From NCBI GenBank assembly GCA_028280715.1, contig JANQLG010000050.1, positions 1-64,000 on the forward strand: a DNA stretch of 64,000 nt, written 5' to 3'. The notes below the pieces were generated by a model. That model saw only the letters and a program-made list of their open reading frames with translations, was not told the DNA's origin and ran no database searches. Below are positions 51,770 through 61,199 of this stretch, in pieces. Positions within the stretch are counted from its first letter, which is position 1. Every line of letters starts with the position of its first letter. This DNA comes from Spongiibacteraceae bacterium. GTDB taxonomy: Bacteria; Pseudomonadota; Gammaproteobacteria; Pseudomonadales; Dasaniaceae. The position numbers and the translations under genes are program-made.

Positions 51770-52759
51770 ATGGGCAACACCATGAAAAAAACAGTCTTCA
51801 TATTAAGCATGCTGGCACTGATCACCGCCTGCAATCAACAATCCACAGATCAACAAGCAACAACAGAACAATCAACTGACCAACAATCTATTGAGGAAGC
51901 AACATCACTGACTGCCGAATCATTGTTCGATGTAGTTGAGCACCATTATGTTGACAATAACGGCGTTAACATCCACTACGTTACCCAAGGCGAAGGCGAA
52001 GTCATTTTATTTGTGCATGGTTTTCCCAACTGGTGGTACGACTGGCGCAATCAGATGGCTGATCTTGCCTCTGACTATAAAGTGGTCGCCTTAGACACTC
52101 GCGGTTATAACAAAAGCGACAAGCCTGAAGAGAAAAACGAATACACCTTCCCCCATTTTATTTCTGATGTAACGGCAGTTATCAACGACCTGGGAGTCGA
52201 AAAGGTAACGCTAGTGGGTCACGACTGGGGCGGTGGTATTTCCTGGCGCGTTGCAGCTACACATCCGGAATTGATTGAAAAACTGGTGATCTTTAACTTA
52301 ACCCACCCAACCTCTTACATGAAGGTTCTGAATGAAGGCACACCTGAACAAAAAGCCAATACCGCCTACATCAAGCAAATTCATGATTCGACTGAGCCTG
52401 CACCGTTTATGGTTCCTGAGCAATTAGCCGAGCGTAAGGGTGGATCCGATGTAGTTAAAGCAAGACACCTGGCGGCCTATCAAAATACCTCTATGAATAA
52501 CATTTTGGACTACTACCGCAACCTGTATCCACTGTTTGTATCCGGCGAGTACGGACAACTGCCCAGACTACAAATGCCAGTGTTACAGTTCCACGGCATG
52601 AATGACCGTGCTGTTGATAAAGATGGTTTGCGCGACACCTGGAATCATATTGACAATAACTACACATTAATCACACTACCCGGTGTCGGCCACGACCCAC
52701 ATCACGAAGCCATTGAAATCGTGAACAGCACCTTGAGAAACTGGTTAGAAACTCACTAA
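51770..52759 (+). CDS. Lipoprotein epoxide hydrolase-type hydrolase, paralog b
   Basis: A 329-residue hydrolase closely similar to the one at 50040: shared stretches include HGFPNWWYDWRNQM, DTRGYNKSDKP, GHDWG, NILDYYRN and GVGHDPHHEA. It differs in its N-terminus: a lipobox (LITAC) and a Gln/Thr/Ser-rich spacer of about 30 residues that would hold it away from the membrane. An ATG four codons in is an equally good start. Together the two genes give a free and a tethered form of one enzyme type. Confidence 0.87.
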   Translation: MGNTMKKTVFILSMLALITACNQQSTDQQATTEQSTDQQSIEEATSLTAESLFDVVEHHYVDNNGVNIHYVTQGEGEVILFVHGFPNWWYDWRNQMADLASDYKVVALDTRGYNKSDKPEEKNEYTFPHFISDVTAVINDLGVEKVTLVGHDWGGGISWRVAATHPELIEKLVIFNLTHPTSYMKVLNEGTPEQKANTAYIKQIHDSTEPAPFMVPEQLAERKGGSDVVKARHLAAYQNTSMNNILDYYRNLYPLFVSGEYGQLPRLQMPVLQFHGMNDRAVDKDGLRDTWNHIDNNYTLITLPGVGHDPHHEAIEIVNSTLRNWLETH

Positions 52760-52790
52760 TCGTTAACGATTAACCTATGGAGGTTATATC

Positions 52791-54455
52791 ATGGGACATA
52801 AAAATTATTCAAAGTCTTTACTAACAGCCATTATCGCCAGCACGTTTTCCAGTTATGGGGTAAGTGCCGAGCTTTCGGGAACAGTGACCACCAAAGATGG
52901 CGATCCAATTCCTGGAGCAATGGTACGAATTACCAACAGCGATTTTATCTCTGAAGTCGTTTATACCAACAAAAATGGACGCTATACACTATCCACTGAA
53001 CTGGAAGGCGAGCTAAATCTGCGTACGCGCAAACGCTATCACGCTGATGACACTCAGACCATCACGCTGAAGGATGATAGCAAGCAAAAACTCGACATCA
53101 CGTTGCGCAAAATGACTGATGCGACAGAGATCTCGAATGACGCTCCTTCACTGGCTCACTTCTCGCAAATTGATTTTGATGAGAACGGCATGTTCTCACG
53201 CGAGATTTTTGGTCTGCAATGTATTAACTGCCACTCGTTAGGCAACTCACTTAGCCGCTGGCCACGCAGTGCTGAGCAATGGAAACCCACCATTGAACGT
53301 ATGTTTGAGGGCCGCGGATCGGGAGGTTCCCCTGAGAATGTGCAAAAACGCGCAGAGTTATTATCCGCCGCCTTTAATGGTAAACCTTTACCAGAAGATC
53401 AACTGGCAGCCATCCCCTATAACGAAAAGTTAGATAACGCAAAAATCTACCAGTGGCGCATTAAGGATGGAGAAATTCCCCACGACATCGATATTATCGG
53501 CGATGTGATTTATGCCGCTGATATGACTGCACAGCAAATCGTTAAAATCGATATCAAATCTGGCGAAGTTACAAAAGTTGATATGCCTGCTGGCGGCAGC
53601 CCTCCTGGCGGTATGTTCGCTAAAGCCGGCAGAGAAGCACCTTTCAGAAGCAAAGTCTCAAGAGCGCCGCACAGTTTAGTGCAAGCTGATGTTAATGGGC
53701 TGATTTATATCACGGATTCTTACGGTGGCGCCTTGGCGGAGATGGATCCCGAAACGAACGAGTTCACTTACTATCAAGTAGGCGACAATTCCTGGTATCC
53801 ACACACTATTCGTGAAGGCTTAAACGGCATGGTATGGGCCACTATCATTGCCAGTAATCAGGTAGCCAGACTAAATACCAAAACCAAGGAAATGACAGTG
53901 GTGCAGCTACCAGTTAATCAAGGCAGAGGCGAAGGCCCCTACGGTATCGATGTATCACCTATTGATGGCAGTGTGTGGTACGCCAAGATTGGCGCTGGCC
54001 GTATAGGTCGTATCGACCCGGAAACGTTGGAAGTAACAGAGTTTGACTCACCTGTACCTTCACCTCGTCGTCACCGTTTTGATGCCAAGGGCAACCTCTG
54101 GATCGCCGGTTTCAGAACAGGCCAAATCGCCAAGGTCGAAGTAGACAACTGGAAAGCGGAAGTTATCGATCTACCGATTTTTGCTCCAGGACAAACCACC
54201 TTCCCTTATGCACTGTCAGTTCACCCACAAACTCAGGATGTCTGGGTCGCTGATACGCAAATGGATGCGCTTTATCGTTATATTCCAGGCAAGAAAGAAT
54301 TTATTACCTATCCACTACCGCTAAAGGGCACCTACACGCGTGATGTCGTATTCACTGATGAAGGGTGGGCCTGTGCATCCAACAATCCTATTCCGGCAGC
54401 GGCGCTCGAAGGCGGTCACCCTGAAGTTCTCTGTATCGACACCGGAGAGTCCTAA
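52791..54455 (+). CDS. Exported propeller protein with regulatory-like domain and haem motif
   Basis: A 554-residue protein with three parts. After a Sec signal (ending near GVSA), residues 27-100 are a carboxypeptidase-regulatory-like beta sandwich (SGTVTTKDGDPIPGAMVRI). Next comes a cytochrome-like segment with one haem site, CINCH near residue 145. Residues 215-550 form a virginiamycin-B-lyase/streptogramin-lyase-like propeller (DSYGGALAEMDPETNEFTYY and similar blades). It is coupled by a 1-bp overlap to the small cytochrome gene and then to a quinoprotein gene. It may bind or oxidise the substrate; no role is established. Confidence 0.8.
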   Translation: MGHKNYSKSLLTAIIASTFSSYGVSAELSGTVTTKDGDPIPGAMVRITNSDFISEVVYTNKNGRYTLSTELEGELNLRTRKRYHADDTQTITLKDDSKQKLDITLRKMTDATEISNDAPSLAHFSQIDFDENGMFSREIFGLQCINCHSLGNSLSRWPRSAEQWKPTIERMFEGRGSGGSPENVQKRAELLSAAFNGKPLPEDQLAAIPYNEKLDNAKIYQWRIKDGEIPHDIDIIGDVIYAADMTAQQIVKIDIKSGEVTKVDMPAGGSPPGGMFAKAGREAPFRSKVSRAPHSLVQADVNGLIYITDSYGGALAEMDPETNEFTYYQVGDNSWYPHTIREGLNGMVWATIIASNQVARLNTKTKEMTVVQLPVNQGRGEGPYGIDVSPIDGSVWYAKIGAGRIGRIDPETLEVTEFDSPVPSPRRHRFDAKGNLWIAGFRTGQIAKVEVDNWKAEVIDLPIFAPGQTTFPYALSVHPQTQDVWVADTQMDALYRYIPGKKEFITYPLPLKGTYTRDVVFTDEGWACASNNPIPAAALEGGHPEVLCIDTGES

Positions 54456-54811
54456 TGGCCATGCAACTGGATTTTTTGTTCAGCAAAAAAAGTGGATTGA
54501 TATTGGGCACAGCTTTATCAGCTGTGTTCTATCTTCCCACAAGTCATGCATCCGGTGTGTTTATGCATGAGCGCACTGGCGGCCAGATTTATGTCATCTT
54601 CTGCAGCCAATGTCACGACAGCGGCTGGGAAGGGGCGCCCGTTGCTCAGTATAAATCCGATTGGGAAGAGCGATTACCAAAGGGCATTGATGCCATGCTG
54701 CAAACCGTCATCAGTGGCTCCATGGCGATGCCACCAAATGGTCAATGTGGAGACTGCTCGGAACATGAGTTACGTCATGCCGTTGAATACATGGTTACTT
54801 TTGAAGAGTAG
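54455..54811 (+). CDS. Exported c-type cytochrome
   Basis: A 118-residue cytochrome with an N-terminal export signal (ending near SHAS) and one haem site, CSQCH near residue 52. Two further cysteines (CGDC near 93) could form a disulfide or bind something else. It overlaps the propeller gene by one base and ends 5 bp ahead of the second quinoprotein gene, so it is the probable acceptor for that enzyme. Confidence 0.85.
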   Translation: MAMQLDFLFSKKSGLILGTALSAVFYLPTSHASGVFMHERTGGQIYVIFCSQCHDSGWEGAPVAQYKSDWEERLPKGIDAMLQTVISGSMAMPPNGQCGDCSEHELRHAVEYMVTFEE

Positions 54812-54816
54812 GCTCT

Positions 54817-56892
54817 ATGAATAACGATAAAAAAAAATCGAACGGAAAGATCGCAACCTCAGTCACCGCCACATTAGCCAGCCTTCTGCTGGCAGCCTGT
54901 ACTACCACAACATCCAATGCACCACTTGGTGAATGGCGCTATCACGGCGGAGATGCTGGCAGTAGTAAGTACATACCTCTTGATCAAATTAACGCTGAAA
55001 ATGTCAGTGAACTTAAAAATGTCTGGACCTGGAACAGTCCTGATGATGCCCTAGTTGGTAAAGTCACCAAGCAACGCCCCAGCTTTTTCAAAGCCACGCC
55101 GTTATATGTTGACGGCAAATTATTTACCTGCACCTCCTTCTCCCAGGTAACCGCTATTGACCCCGAAACAGGCGCAACCATCTGGAATTTTGACCCGGAA
55201 GCCTACAAAGAAAAATTCCGCCCGGCTAATACCGGCTGGCAAAATCGCGGCGTAGCCTACTGGTCAGGCGAAGTTAATGGACAGCCATCCCAGCGTATCT
55301 ATATCGCCACCGGCACTGGCGATTTGATCGCTCTGGATGCCGATACCGGTAAGCCCATCGCCGACTTTGGCAACAAAGGACGTGTCGATATCCAGGAAGC
55401 ATTGGTCGATAACGAAGATGATCGACGATTTATTGGCTTTAACTCCCCCCCTATTGTTGTCGATGATGTGGTGGTATTAGGTGGTGTTATCTATGACCGC
55501 GCCAATACCGTTTCTTTTCCCGCTGGCGATATTCAAGCCTTTGATGCCCGCACTGGCGAGCGCCGCTGGAATTTTCATGTCGTTCCAAGAGAAGGCGAAT
55601 TAGGCACAGAAACCTGGGAGAACGACAGCTGGAAACTGGGTGGCGCTAGTAATGCATGGGCACCCATCAGTGCAGACCCAGAGCTAGGCATCGTCTACAT
55701 CGGCACTAGCACACCTAACAATGACTTTTGGGGAGGTGACCGCCCTGGCGATAACCTCTTTGCCGAAACCCTGCTGGCGCTAGAAGCCAGAACCGGCAAG
55801 CGCCTGTGGCACTTTCAAGCCATTCATCACGGCCTGTGGGATTATGATTTAAATGTTGCACCGACTCTCGCCGACATCACTGTTGATGGGAAAGCTATTA
55901 AGGCCATTGCCACTGTAAGTAAGCAAGGATTTACTTACGTCTTTGATCGGATTACGGGTGAACCCGTCTGGCCCATTGAAGAACGGCCAGTCCCCCAATC
56001 TAAAGTGCCGGGAGAAAAGACCGCCGCTACTCAACCCTTTCCTACCAAGCCACCGGCATTCACCCGGCAGGGCATCACCCCCGATGACTTAATTGATTTC
56101 ACTCCTGAGATGAGGCAAGCCGCGTTAGATGCAACCAAGGATTACGAGTTTGGCCCTCTCTATACCCCCCCGATTCTCCTTGGTGAAAATGGTAAAAAGG
56201 GCGTGCTGATGGCTCCCAGCGCTGGCGGTGGCGCCAACTGGGCTGGCGCTGGTTTTGACCCCGATACCGGCTATTTATATCTCGATGTGAGTCACTCCTT
56301 GGGTAGCATTGCCGTTACCAAAAATGAAAATGCCGAGAAAGAGACTGGCGAATGGATGGAATGTCATACCGACACCATGCGTCAACAAGGTTGTAAAAAA
56401 ATGCAGGGTGATCCCAAAAAGGCGCAACCGCTATATCATATTGGGCCCAGTTTTGCTCCGCGTGGACCTAATGGTCTTCCACTTATCAAACCGCCCTATG
56501 CCACTGTTACAGCCATTGATTTAAATAAGGGTGAAATTGCCTGGGCTGTTCCTCACGGTGATGGCCCTATCAACAACCCAGCGATCAAAGATTTGAATTT
56601 GCCACCTCTTGGTGCAGCAAGACAAGGGTTATCCGGCTCAGGCCCGCTGGTTACGAAAACACTACTATTTATGAATCAAGTGCAATCACCCGGCATGTAC
56701 TTCAATGCACCTTCCAATTTCCTTCGCGCCTTCGATAAACGCTCTGGAAATGTGATTTGGGAATTAGCCATGGATGAACCTCCTCATGGTATTCCCATGA
56801 GTTTCATGCATAAGGGGAAACAATATATCGTGGTTGGTACCGGTGGAGCCGGCTTCCCAGGTAGGCTACAGGCTTATGCGTTAGATCTATAA
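54817..56892 (+). CDS. PQQ-dependent dehydrogenase 2, lipoprotein
   Basis: A 691-residue quinoprotein related to the one at 46410, but anchored by a lipobox (LLLAAC, Cys about 28). GEWRYHGGDAGSSKYIPLDQI opens the propeller and FTYVFDRITGEPVWPIEE is one of its blades, nearly matching the blade of dehydrogenase 1. It has an insert with several cysteines near residue 508-522 that the other lacks. It closes the plus-strand operon, behind a small cytochrome, and is followed by a hairpin terminator. The substrate is unknown. Confidence 0.88.
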   Translation: MNNDKKKSNGKIATSVTATLASLLLAACTTTTSNAPLGEWRYHGGDAGSSKYIPLDQINAENVSELKNVWTWNSPDDALVGKVTKQRPSFFKATPLYVDGKLFTCTSFSQVTAIDPETGATIWNFDPEAYKEKFRPANTGWQNRGVAYWSGEVNGQPSQRIYIATGTGDLIALDADTGKPIADFGNKGRVDIQEALVDNEDDRRFIGFNSPPIVVDDVVVLGGVIYDRANTVSFPAGDIQAFDARTGERRWNFHVVPREGELGTETWENDSWKLGGASNAWAPISADPELGIVYIGTSTPNNDFWGGDRPGDNLFAETLLALEARTGKRLWHFQAIHHGLWDYDLNVAPTLADITVDGKAIKAIATVSKQGFTYVFDRITGEPVWPIEERPVPQSKVPGEKTAATQPFPTKPPAFTRQGITPDDLIDFTPEMRQAALDATKDYEFGPLYTPPILLGENGKKGVLMAPSAGGGANWAGAGFDPDTGYLYLDVSHSLGSIAVTKNENAEKETGEWMECHTDTMRQQGCKKMQGDPKKAQPLYHIGPSFAPRGPNGLPLIKPPYATVTAIDLNKGEIAWAVPHGDGPINNPAIKDLNLPPLGAARQGLSGSGPLVTKTLLFMNQVQSPGMYFNAPSNFLRAFDKRSGNVIWELAMDEPPHGIPMSFMHKGKQYIVVGTGGAGFPGRLQAYALDL

Positions 56893-56923
56893 AGCCCTAA
56901 CGTTTCTACCATGCACACACTGT

Positions 56924-56945
56924 TGGACCCTTATAACAGGGTCCA
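56924..56945 (+). terminator. Terminator of the plus-strand catabolic operon
   Basis: TGGACCC (56924-56930) pairs with GGGTCCA (56939-56945) around 8 nt, followed by a short ATTTAAT stretch. It lies 32 bp after the second quinoprotein gene. Confidence 0.65.
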
Positions 56946-57186
56946 TTTAATACCAATCCTTACACACTCTGTTCACGAAACAATCATCGCCTTACTCTTC
57001 CCGCATCTCTGACTATCCAGTCTAATAATTAGACACCCTAAACTTACTAATCAACCATTCAGTTTGTATAATGACGCCTATATGGCCAATACACACTGGG
57101 TTGAGTGGGCTCCAGACTACTATTCAACCACGATGTTACTGCCATAAATCTCTATGAATAAACTGAAAAATAAGCAGTGAAACTGA

Positions 57187-57783
57187 ATGAATTTAAGTGA
57201 AAGAAAGCGTTTAAGTATCATCACAGCGGCTCAAGAGGAATTTATTGCAGTTGGGTATAACAAAGCAAAAATGTCGGTAATTGCTGACAATGCCGATGTA
57301 TCAAAACGCACGTTATACAAAAATTTTGATAGCAAAGAGGACTTATTTGTCACGATTATTGAATTGCTGATTGCCGAGTCAAAACAAGTCACTACCTTAG
57401 AATACTCAACAACCAGGCCTTTAAAAGATCAACTCGAAGAGTTGCTACGCCGGCGAGTGAATATGCTGACGAATCCCCACTTTACCGGCTTCTTTAAAAT
57501 CACCCTACCCGAAGCACTGCATTCATCTGAACGCGCCGACATGCTCTTCCAAAGACTATCTAAAGGCCCCACCTTTCACTGGATTGAGGCAGCACAAAGA
57601 GACGGAAAATTGAAAGATATTGACCCTGAGTTTATGGCTTATCAAGTGTCCGGTTTGGTGGAAAGCTTTTGCTTCTGGCCGCAGATTGTTTTTAATCGCC
57701 CTGTTCCCACCAACGAAGAAATAGACAACATCGTCGATTCGGCTGTTTCCATTTTTATCAATACATACGCTCTCGAAAACTAA
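57187..57783 (+). CDS. TetR-family regulator
   Basis: A 198-residue TetR-type regulator. Residues 8-55 hold the DNA-binding domain (RLSIITAAQEEFIAVGYNKAKMS, then VSKRTLYKNFDSKEDLF). The helical second half resembles the AcrR/TetR_C groups and is likely the ligand domain. It stands between the plus-strand quinoprotein operon and the convergent membrane protein gene, and is a candidate local regulator. No clear operator is seen. Confidence 0.83.
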   Translation: MNLSERKRLSIITAAQEEFIAVGYNKAKMSVIADNADVSKRTLYKNFDSKEDLFVTIIELLIAESKQVTTLEYSTTRPLKDQLEELLRRRVNMLTNPHFTGFFKITLPEALHSSERADMLFQRLSKGPTFHWIEAAQRDGKLKDIDPEFMAYQVSGLVESFCFWPQIVFNRPVPTNEEIDNIVDSAVSIFINTYALEN

Positions 57784-57850
57784 CAACTGATTTAAAACGT
57801 AACTGCTACTAAGTAGATTTTGAGAACCCGTTTTGACAAGCCTGAAAACA

Positions 57851-57883
57851 AAAAACCCTCCACATTTACTGTGGAGGGTTTTT
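57851..57883. terminator. Bidirectional terminator
   Basis: A perfect 13-bp stem (57851-57863 with 57871-57883) around 7 nt, with an A-run on one side and a T-run on the other. It serves both the TetR gene (plus) and the membrane protein gene ending at 57905 (minus). Confidence 0.9.
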
Positions 57884-57904
57884 AAGTAACTGCTAAAAAA
57901 CAGA

Positions 57905-58735
57905 TTATGACATGCGGCTAAACATCGCCATCAGATAAACACCTGTACCTACTGCCAAGAAAATAACCCCGGCCAAGGACACAACGAACGGTGTATAGGC
58001 AGGCAGATTGGCAAACTTGTTACGTCTTTGCATTACATAGTAAAACTGGATCATCAGCAATGGAGCAACCCAGAAACCCCAGTTTCTGAACATAGTGAAA
58101 TAAACATTAGTTTCACGGGTAATAAGCTCAGTTACCATGAACAGACCTTGCCAGCCACCAATTACACGAGAAAGATACGAACCAATTGCCAATGCAAACA
58201 ACCTAACCGCCCATTCTTTGTGTGTTTTGAAATCACGTGTCGCAATAGTCTGAACACATTTGAAAGTCACGTAGAACATGGCAACACCATACATGGCACC
58301 GGCCGAGTGAGACCAAGGACCGCGACCTGCTTCACTTTCAGGATACAGTACAAAAAACACCGTACCGACAAAAGCACCAGTAAAAGCAATTACCAAGCAG
58401 CTCAAACCAATAATTTTGTGCCATGAGCGACTTTTACGCGTTAAACCTAAATGTACTTGCAGTGGTACCAAGAAGTTCATCATACCACCGGCTACCATGT
58501 GAGCTGCTATCGCATAAATCGCTATTGCATAGTGTCCTTCCCTCTCCAAATTCAATACTGGATGCGCAGATTCACCGGTTAATACAAAGCCACCGCCCGA
58601 TGTAATCGCGTGGTAAACAAAGGGAATGGATAAAATCCAAGCCGCGAGCAAAAACATATTGATCGCGAACATTTTGCTCGTCATAAACGCGGGCAATTGC
58701 GTCTTTGATACGCCTACCTCAGCTGCTGTTGCCAT
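57905..58735 (-). CDS. DUF2306-like multi-pass membrane protein
   Basis: A 276-residue membrane protein with seven or so helices. SWHKIIGLSCLVIAF and the SHSAGAMYGVAMFYVTFKCVQ region, with histidines at helix ends, resemble DUF2306 proteins, which may bind haem, though this is not established. The gene at 58765, 29 bp upstream and in the same direction, encodes a protein of similar length and topology. The two probably form one complex. Confidence 0.7.
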   Translation of the reverse strand: MATAAEVGVSKTQLPAFMTSKMFAINMFLLAAWILSIPFVYHAITSGGGFVLTGESAHPVLNLEREGHYAIAIYAIAAHMVAGGMMNFLVPLQVHLGLTRKSRSWHKIIGLSCLVIAFTGAFVGTVFFVLYPESEAGRGPWSHSAGAMYGVAMFYVTFKCVQTIATRDFKTHKEWAVRLFALAIGSYLSRVIGGWQGLFMVTELITRETNVYFTMFRNWGFWVAPLLMIQFYYVMQRRNKFANLPAYTPFVVSLAGVIFLAVGTGVYLMAMFSRMS

Positions 58736-58764
58736 AGCATTTTCTCCTAGTTATTTTCTAAATA

Positions 58765-59592
58765 CTAATACATTTCAATTGTTAAATTTGCGGACATATA
58801 ACCAATAGTCCCTACCAGTAACAGGAGCAAGCCTGCCACTGAGGCTACCATTGGGAAGGCCTTAGGCAAATCGGCAAACTTTCCTCTAAAGGAATAGAAA
58901 CAATAAACCCCGGTCATAGGTAGTAAATAAACACTGTAAGAGACAAAAAACTGTTGTCCAACAGAGTATTGATCCGCATTACCTAAAAGCATAGCCCAAA
59001 TGCCATAACCCATTCTGAACAACCAAGGGGTAATTCCGGCTACAAACAATTGTGTGAAAAATAAATCATAGGTTTGCTCATCATTGTATCTGCGAGCAAC
59101 ATAGACACGATAAACAATAAACATGGCAATGATGCAAAAGGCCGAAATAGCGTGACTACCCATATACTTATTGCCATTGTGACCCACACTAAAAAACAGA
59201 CTGATACGAGCTAGCTCGAAAAAAACGCCCACTGTCAAAACCACACACAATACTGACACCAAACGCGATGTTAATGCTGCCGTTTTACCCAGGTAAGCCT
59301 TAGACAGCAACATCATAGGCGCCAAAATCATTGAAATGGTGCCACATAAAACCCAAATGCCCGCCATAAAGTTGTTAACACTGACATCAGCGACAAACCT
59401 TTTTTCATCCACTTCAATCGCATAAATTGAACGACTAAGATCACCCTCCAACCAATAATCGGACGCTAATCCGCCCCATTCCAAAATAAAGGGGATTGAA
59501 AGAATTAACACACCAACAGCAAAAATAGACTCTGCTACTTTGGCCATTCGGTCATCGCCACTATCTAAAGGTTGCTGAGCTGCAACATTCAT
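58765..59592 (-). CDS. Multi-pass membrane protein, partner of the DUF2306-like protein
   Basis: A 275-residue membrane protein with seven helices. The overall pattern and the ending (FRGKFADLPKAFPMVASVAG... compared with RNKFANLPAYTPFVVSLAG) show that it is a diverged paralog of the protein at 57905. It is the first gene of the pair. Function is unknown; a redox or transport role in the catabolic locus is possible. Confidence 0.65.
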   Translation of the reverse strand: MNVAAQQPLDSGDDRMAKVAESIFAVGVLILSIPFILEWGGLASDYWLEGDLSRSIYAIEVDEKRFVADVSVNNFMAGIWVLCGTISMILAPMMLLSKAYLGKTAALTSRLVSVLCVVLTVGVFFELARISLFFSVGHNGNKYMGSHAISAFCIIAMFIVYRVYVARRYNDEQTYDLFFTQLFVAGITPWLFRMGYGIWAMLLGNADQYSVGQQFFVSYSVYLLPMTGVYCFYSFRGKFADLPKAFPMVASVAGLLLLLVGTIGYMSANLTIEMY

Positions 59593-59787
59593 AAATGTAC
59601 CTCGTTATACAATATCTATTATCTATTTATTATTGTTAAAAAAACTACTGACACGTCTCAATCCCTGATCCACTATCACTACATCGCCTGTAATTTGCTG
59701 GAAATAACGCAAACCACTAATTCATAAAGGGTAAAAATATGGCCAAGCGTCTTTTAAGTCAAATTAAGAGTTCTTAATGCACAATAA

Positions 59788-59831
59788 AAAAGCCGCAGCT
59801 ATCTATATCACTAAAGATAGCTGCGGCTTTT
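59788..59831 (-). terminator. Terminator of the luciferase-like oxidoreductase gene
   Basis: A perfect 17-bp stem (59788-59804 with 59815-59831) around 10 nt with an A-run upstream, which reads as a T-run on the minus strand, 29 bp past the stop of the gene ending at 59860. Confidence 0.9.
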
Positions 59832-59859
59832 ATTCTTATGCCAATTTCAAATAAAGAAA

Positions 59860-60882
59860 TTAACCATAAAAGGTTTCAGCAATTTTCTGGCTGTAATGAG
59901 CACTCTTCTCTGGGGATAAACCATAGAAAGGTACAGTCAAACAGAAGGAATCAGCTATATCTCCCATTTCCGCTAAACGCTTACGCAATTCAGAAGGAGG
60001 GCCAACAAAGGCAATCGCCTCAACCATCTCATCAGGACAAGCAGCTTTCAAGGCCTCAGCGTCATTAAGTTTGGCAGCTTCCTGTAATGCCAGGTTTGCA
60101 TCGCCAAAACCAATCGATGCGTAATAGCGGTGATATTGAGCCATGCAGCCGTACCAAGCTATGGTGTGGCGCGCATCCTCAATCGCTTCTTTTTTATCTT
60201 CGTTAGGCGCACAGAAAATCCATGGTTGAAGATCAAAATCGCTTCTGCTCTTGCCTACTCGATCTAGGCCAACTTTCAGGTTTTTCTCGACTTCATCCTT
60301 AATCCAGCCTGCCGTCCAGATAGGGTGACCAGGTAAACCGTCAGCTAACTCTCCAGCAGTTTCAATAGATTTTTCAAACACAGCTGGCAAATAAATCGGA
60401 ATGTCCGAACGAATGGGCGGAGTTAGGGTTTTAAAATCAGAATAGTCTAGGGTGTAATATTCCGTATCGACTTTACCCATATCCCCGGAATGACCTTTGT
60501 TAATAAGATCGCGGATAATAGTGACAGCTTCACGCAAATGCTTGAGAGGCTTGCCGTAGGTATTGCCGTACCAGTTTTCATTCCAGTGTTTAATACTTGG
60601 GCCAAGGCCTAAAACTGTACGACCCCCATTTATTAAATCCAAGTCCATCGCACTACACGCTGTTTCCAGCGGGCTTCTCGAGAAAGCCAAAGCAATACCA
60701 GTACCCAGCTTCACATTTTCAGTAACCATTGCCATTGCAGCAAGCGGTACAAAAGGAGCCGAGTACAACTGCGGAGACCAAATACCTTCCAAACCCGCAG
60801 CGTCTAGTTGGCTAGCCGTTGGCCCTAACACTTCTTTAGGCAGTGGTGGGATCAGCGCCCACAGTTTATGTTTCTTAGTCAC
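59860..60882 (-). CDS. Luciferase-like monooxygenase family oxidoreductase
   Basis: A 340-residue flavin- or F420-dependent enzyme of the bacterial luciferase-like (LLM) family with a TIM-barrel plan. LGTGIALAFSRSPLETA and the GRTVLGLGPSIKHWNENWYG segment are typical. I choose the GTG at 60882, with AAAGG upstream, because the longer frame adds 20 unlikely residues. It is cytosolic. A perfect 10-bp inverted repeat lies about 170 bp upstream. The substrate is unknown. Confidence 0.85.
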   Translation of the reverse strand: MTKKHKLWALIPPLPKEVLGPTASQLDAAGLEGIWSPQLYSAPFVPLAAMAMVTENVKLGTGIALAFSRSPLETACSAMDLDLINGGRTVLGLGPSIKHWNENWYGNTYGKPLKHLREAVTIIRDLINKGHSGDMGKVDTEYYTLDYSDFKTLTPPIRSDIPIYLPAVFEKSIETAGELADGLPGHPIWTAGWIKDEVEKNLKVGLDRVGKSRSDFDLQPWIFCAPNEDKKEAIEDARHTIAWYGCMAQYHRYYASIGFGDANLALQEAAKLNDAEALKAACPDEMVEAIAFVGPPSELRKRLAEMGDIADSFCLTVPFYGLSPEKSAHYSQKIAETFYG

Positions 60883-61050
60883 AGTAAAGTACCTTTTATT
60901 GTATGGAAAAAAGCGCATTTTCAGCCAAAAATGCACAAGCAAATCATTGTAACTGCTTTTTCAGCAATTCTGAATTACAAGTTCTTTCACAATGCGGGGC
61001 CGATAATCTGGTTTACCGCATAGAAGCAAGCATATTTTGCTAACACTTGA

Positions 61051-61077
61051 TTGTGAGACTGTAATTAAGTCTCACAA
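61051..61077. promoter_or_regulatory. Perfect inverted repeat upstream of the LLM gene
   Basis: TTGTGAGACT (61051-61060) and AGTCTCACAA (61068-61077) flank a 7-bp spacer. It has no T-run on the minus strand after the LuxR-type gene, so an operator for the LLM gene is more likely than a terminator. Confidence 0.55.
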
Positions 61078-61199
61078 CAAAAAAAACTGACCAAAGATAA
61101 AACCCAAACACCCTGACTTTAGTGAGGACAAGTCTTTCAGCGCAAGTAAAATCGCCCAGCATTACAGAGAAAACCAAGTAACCAAGCCAACAACGGCTA

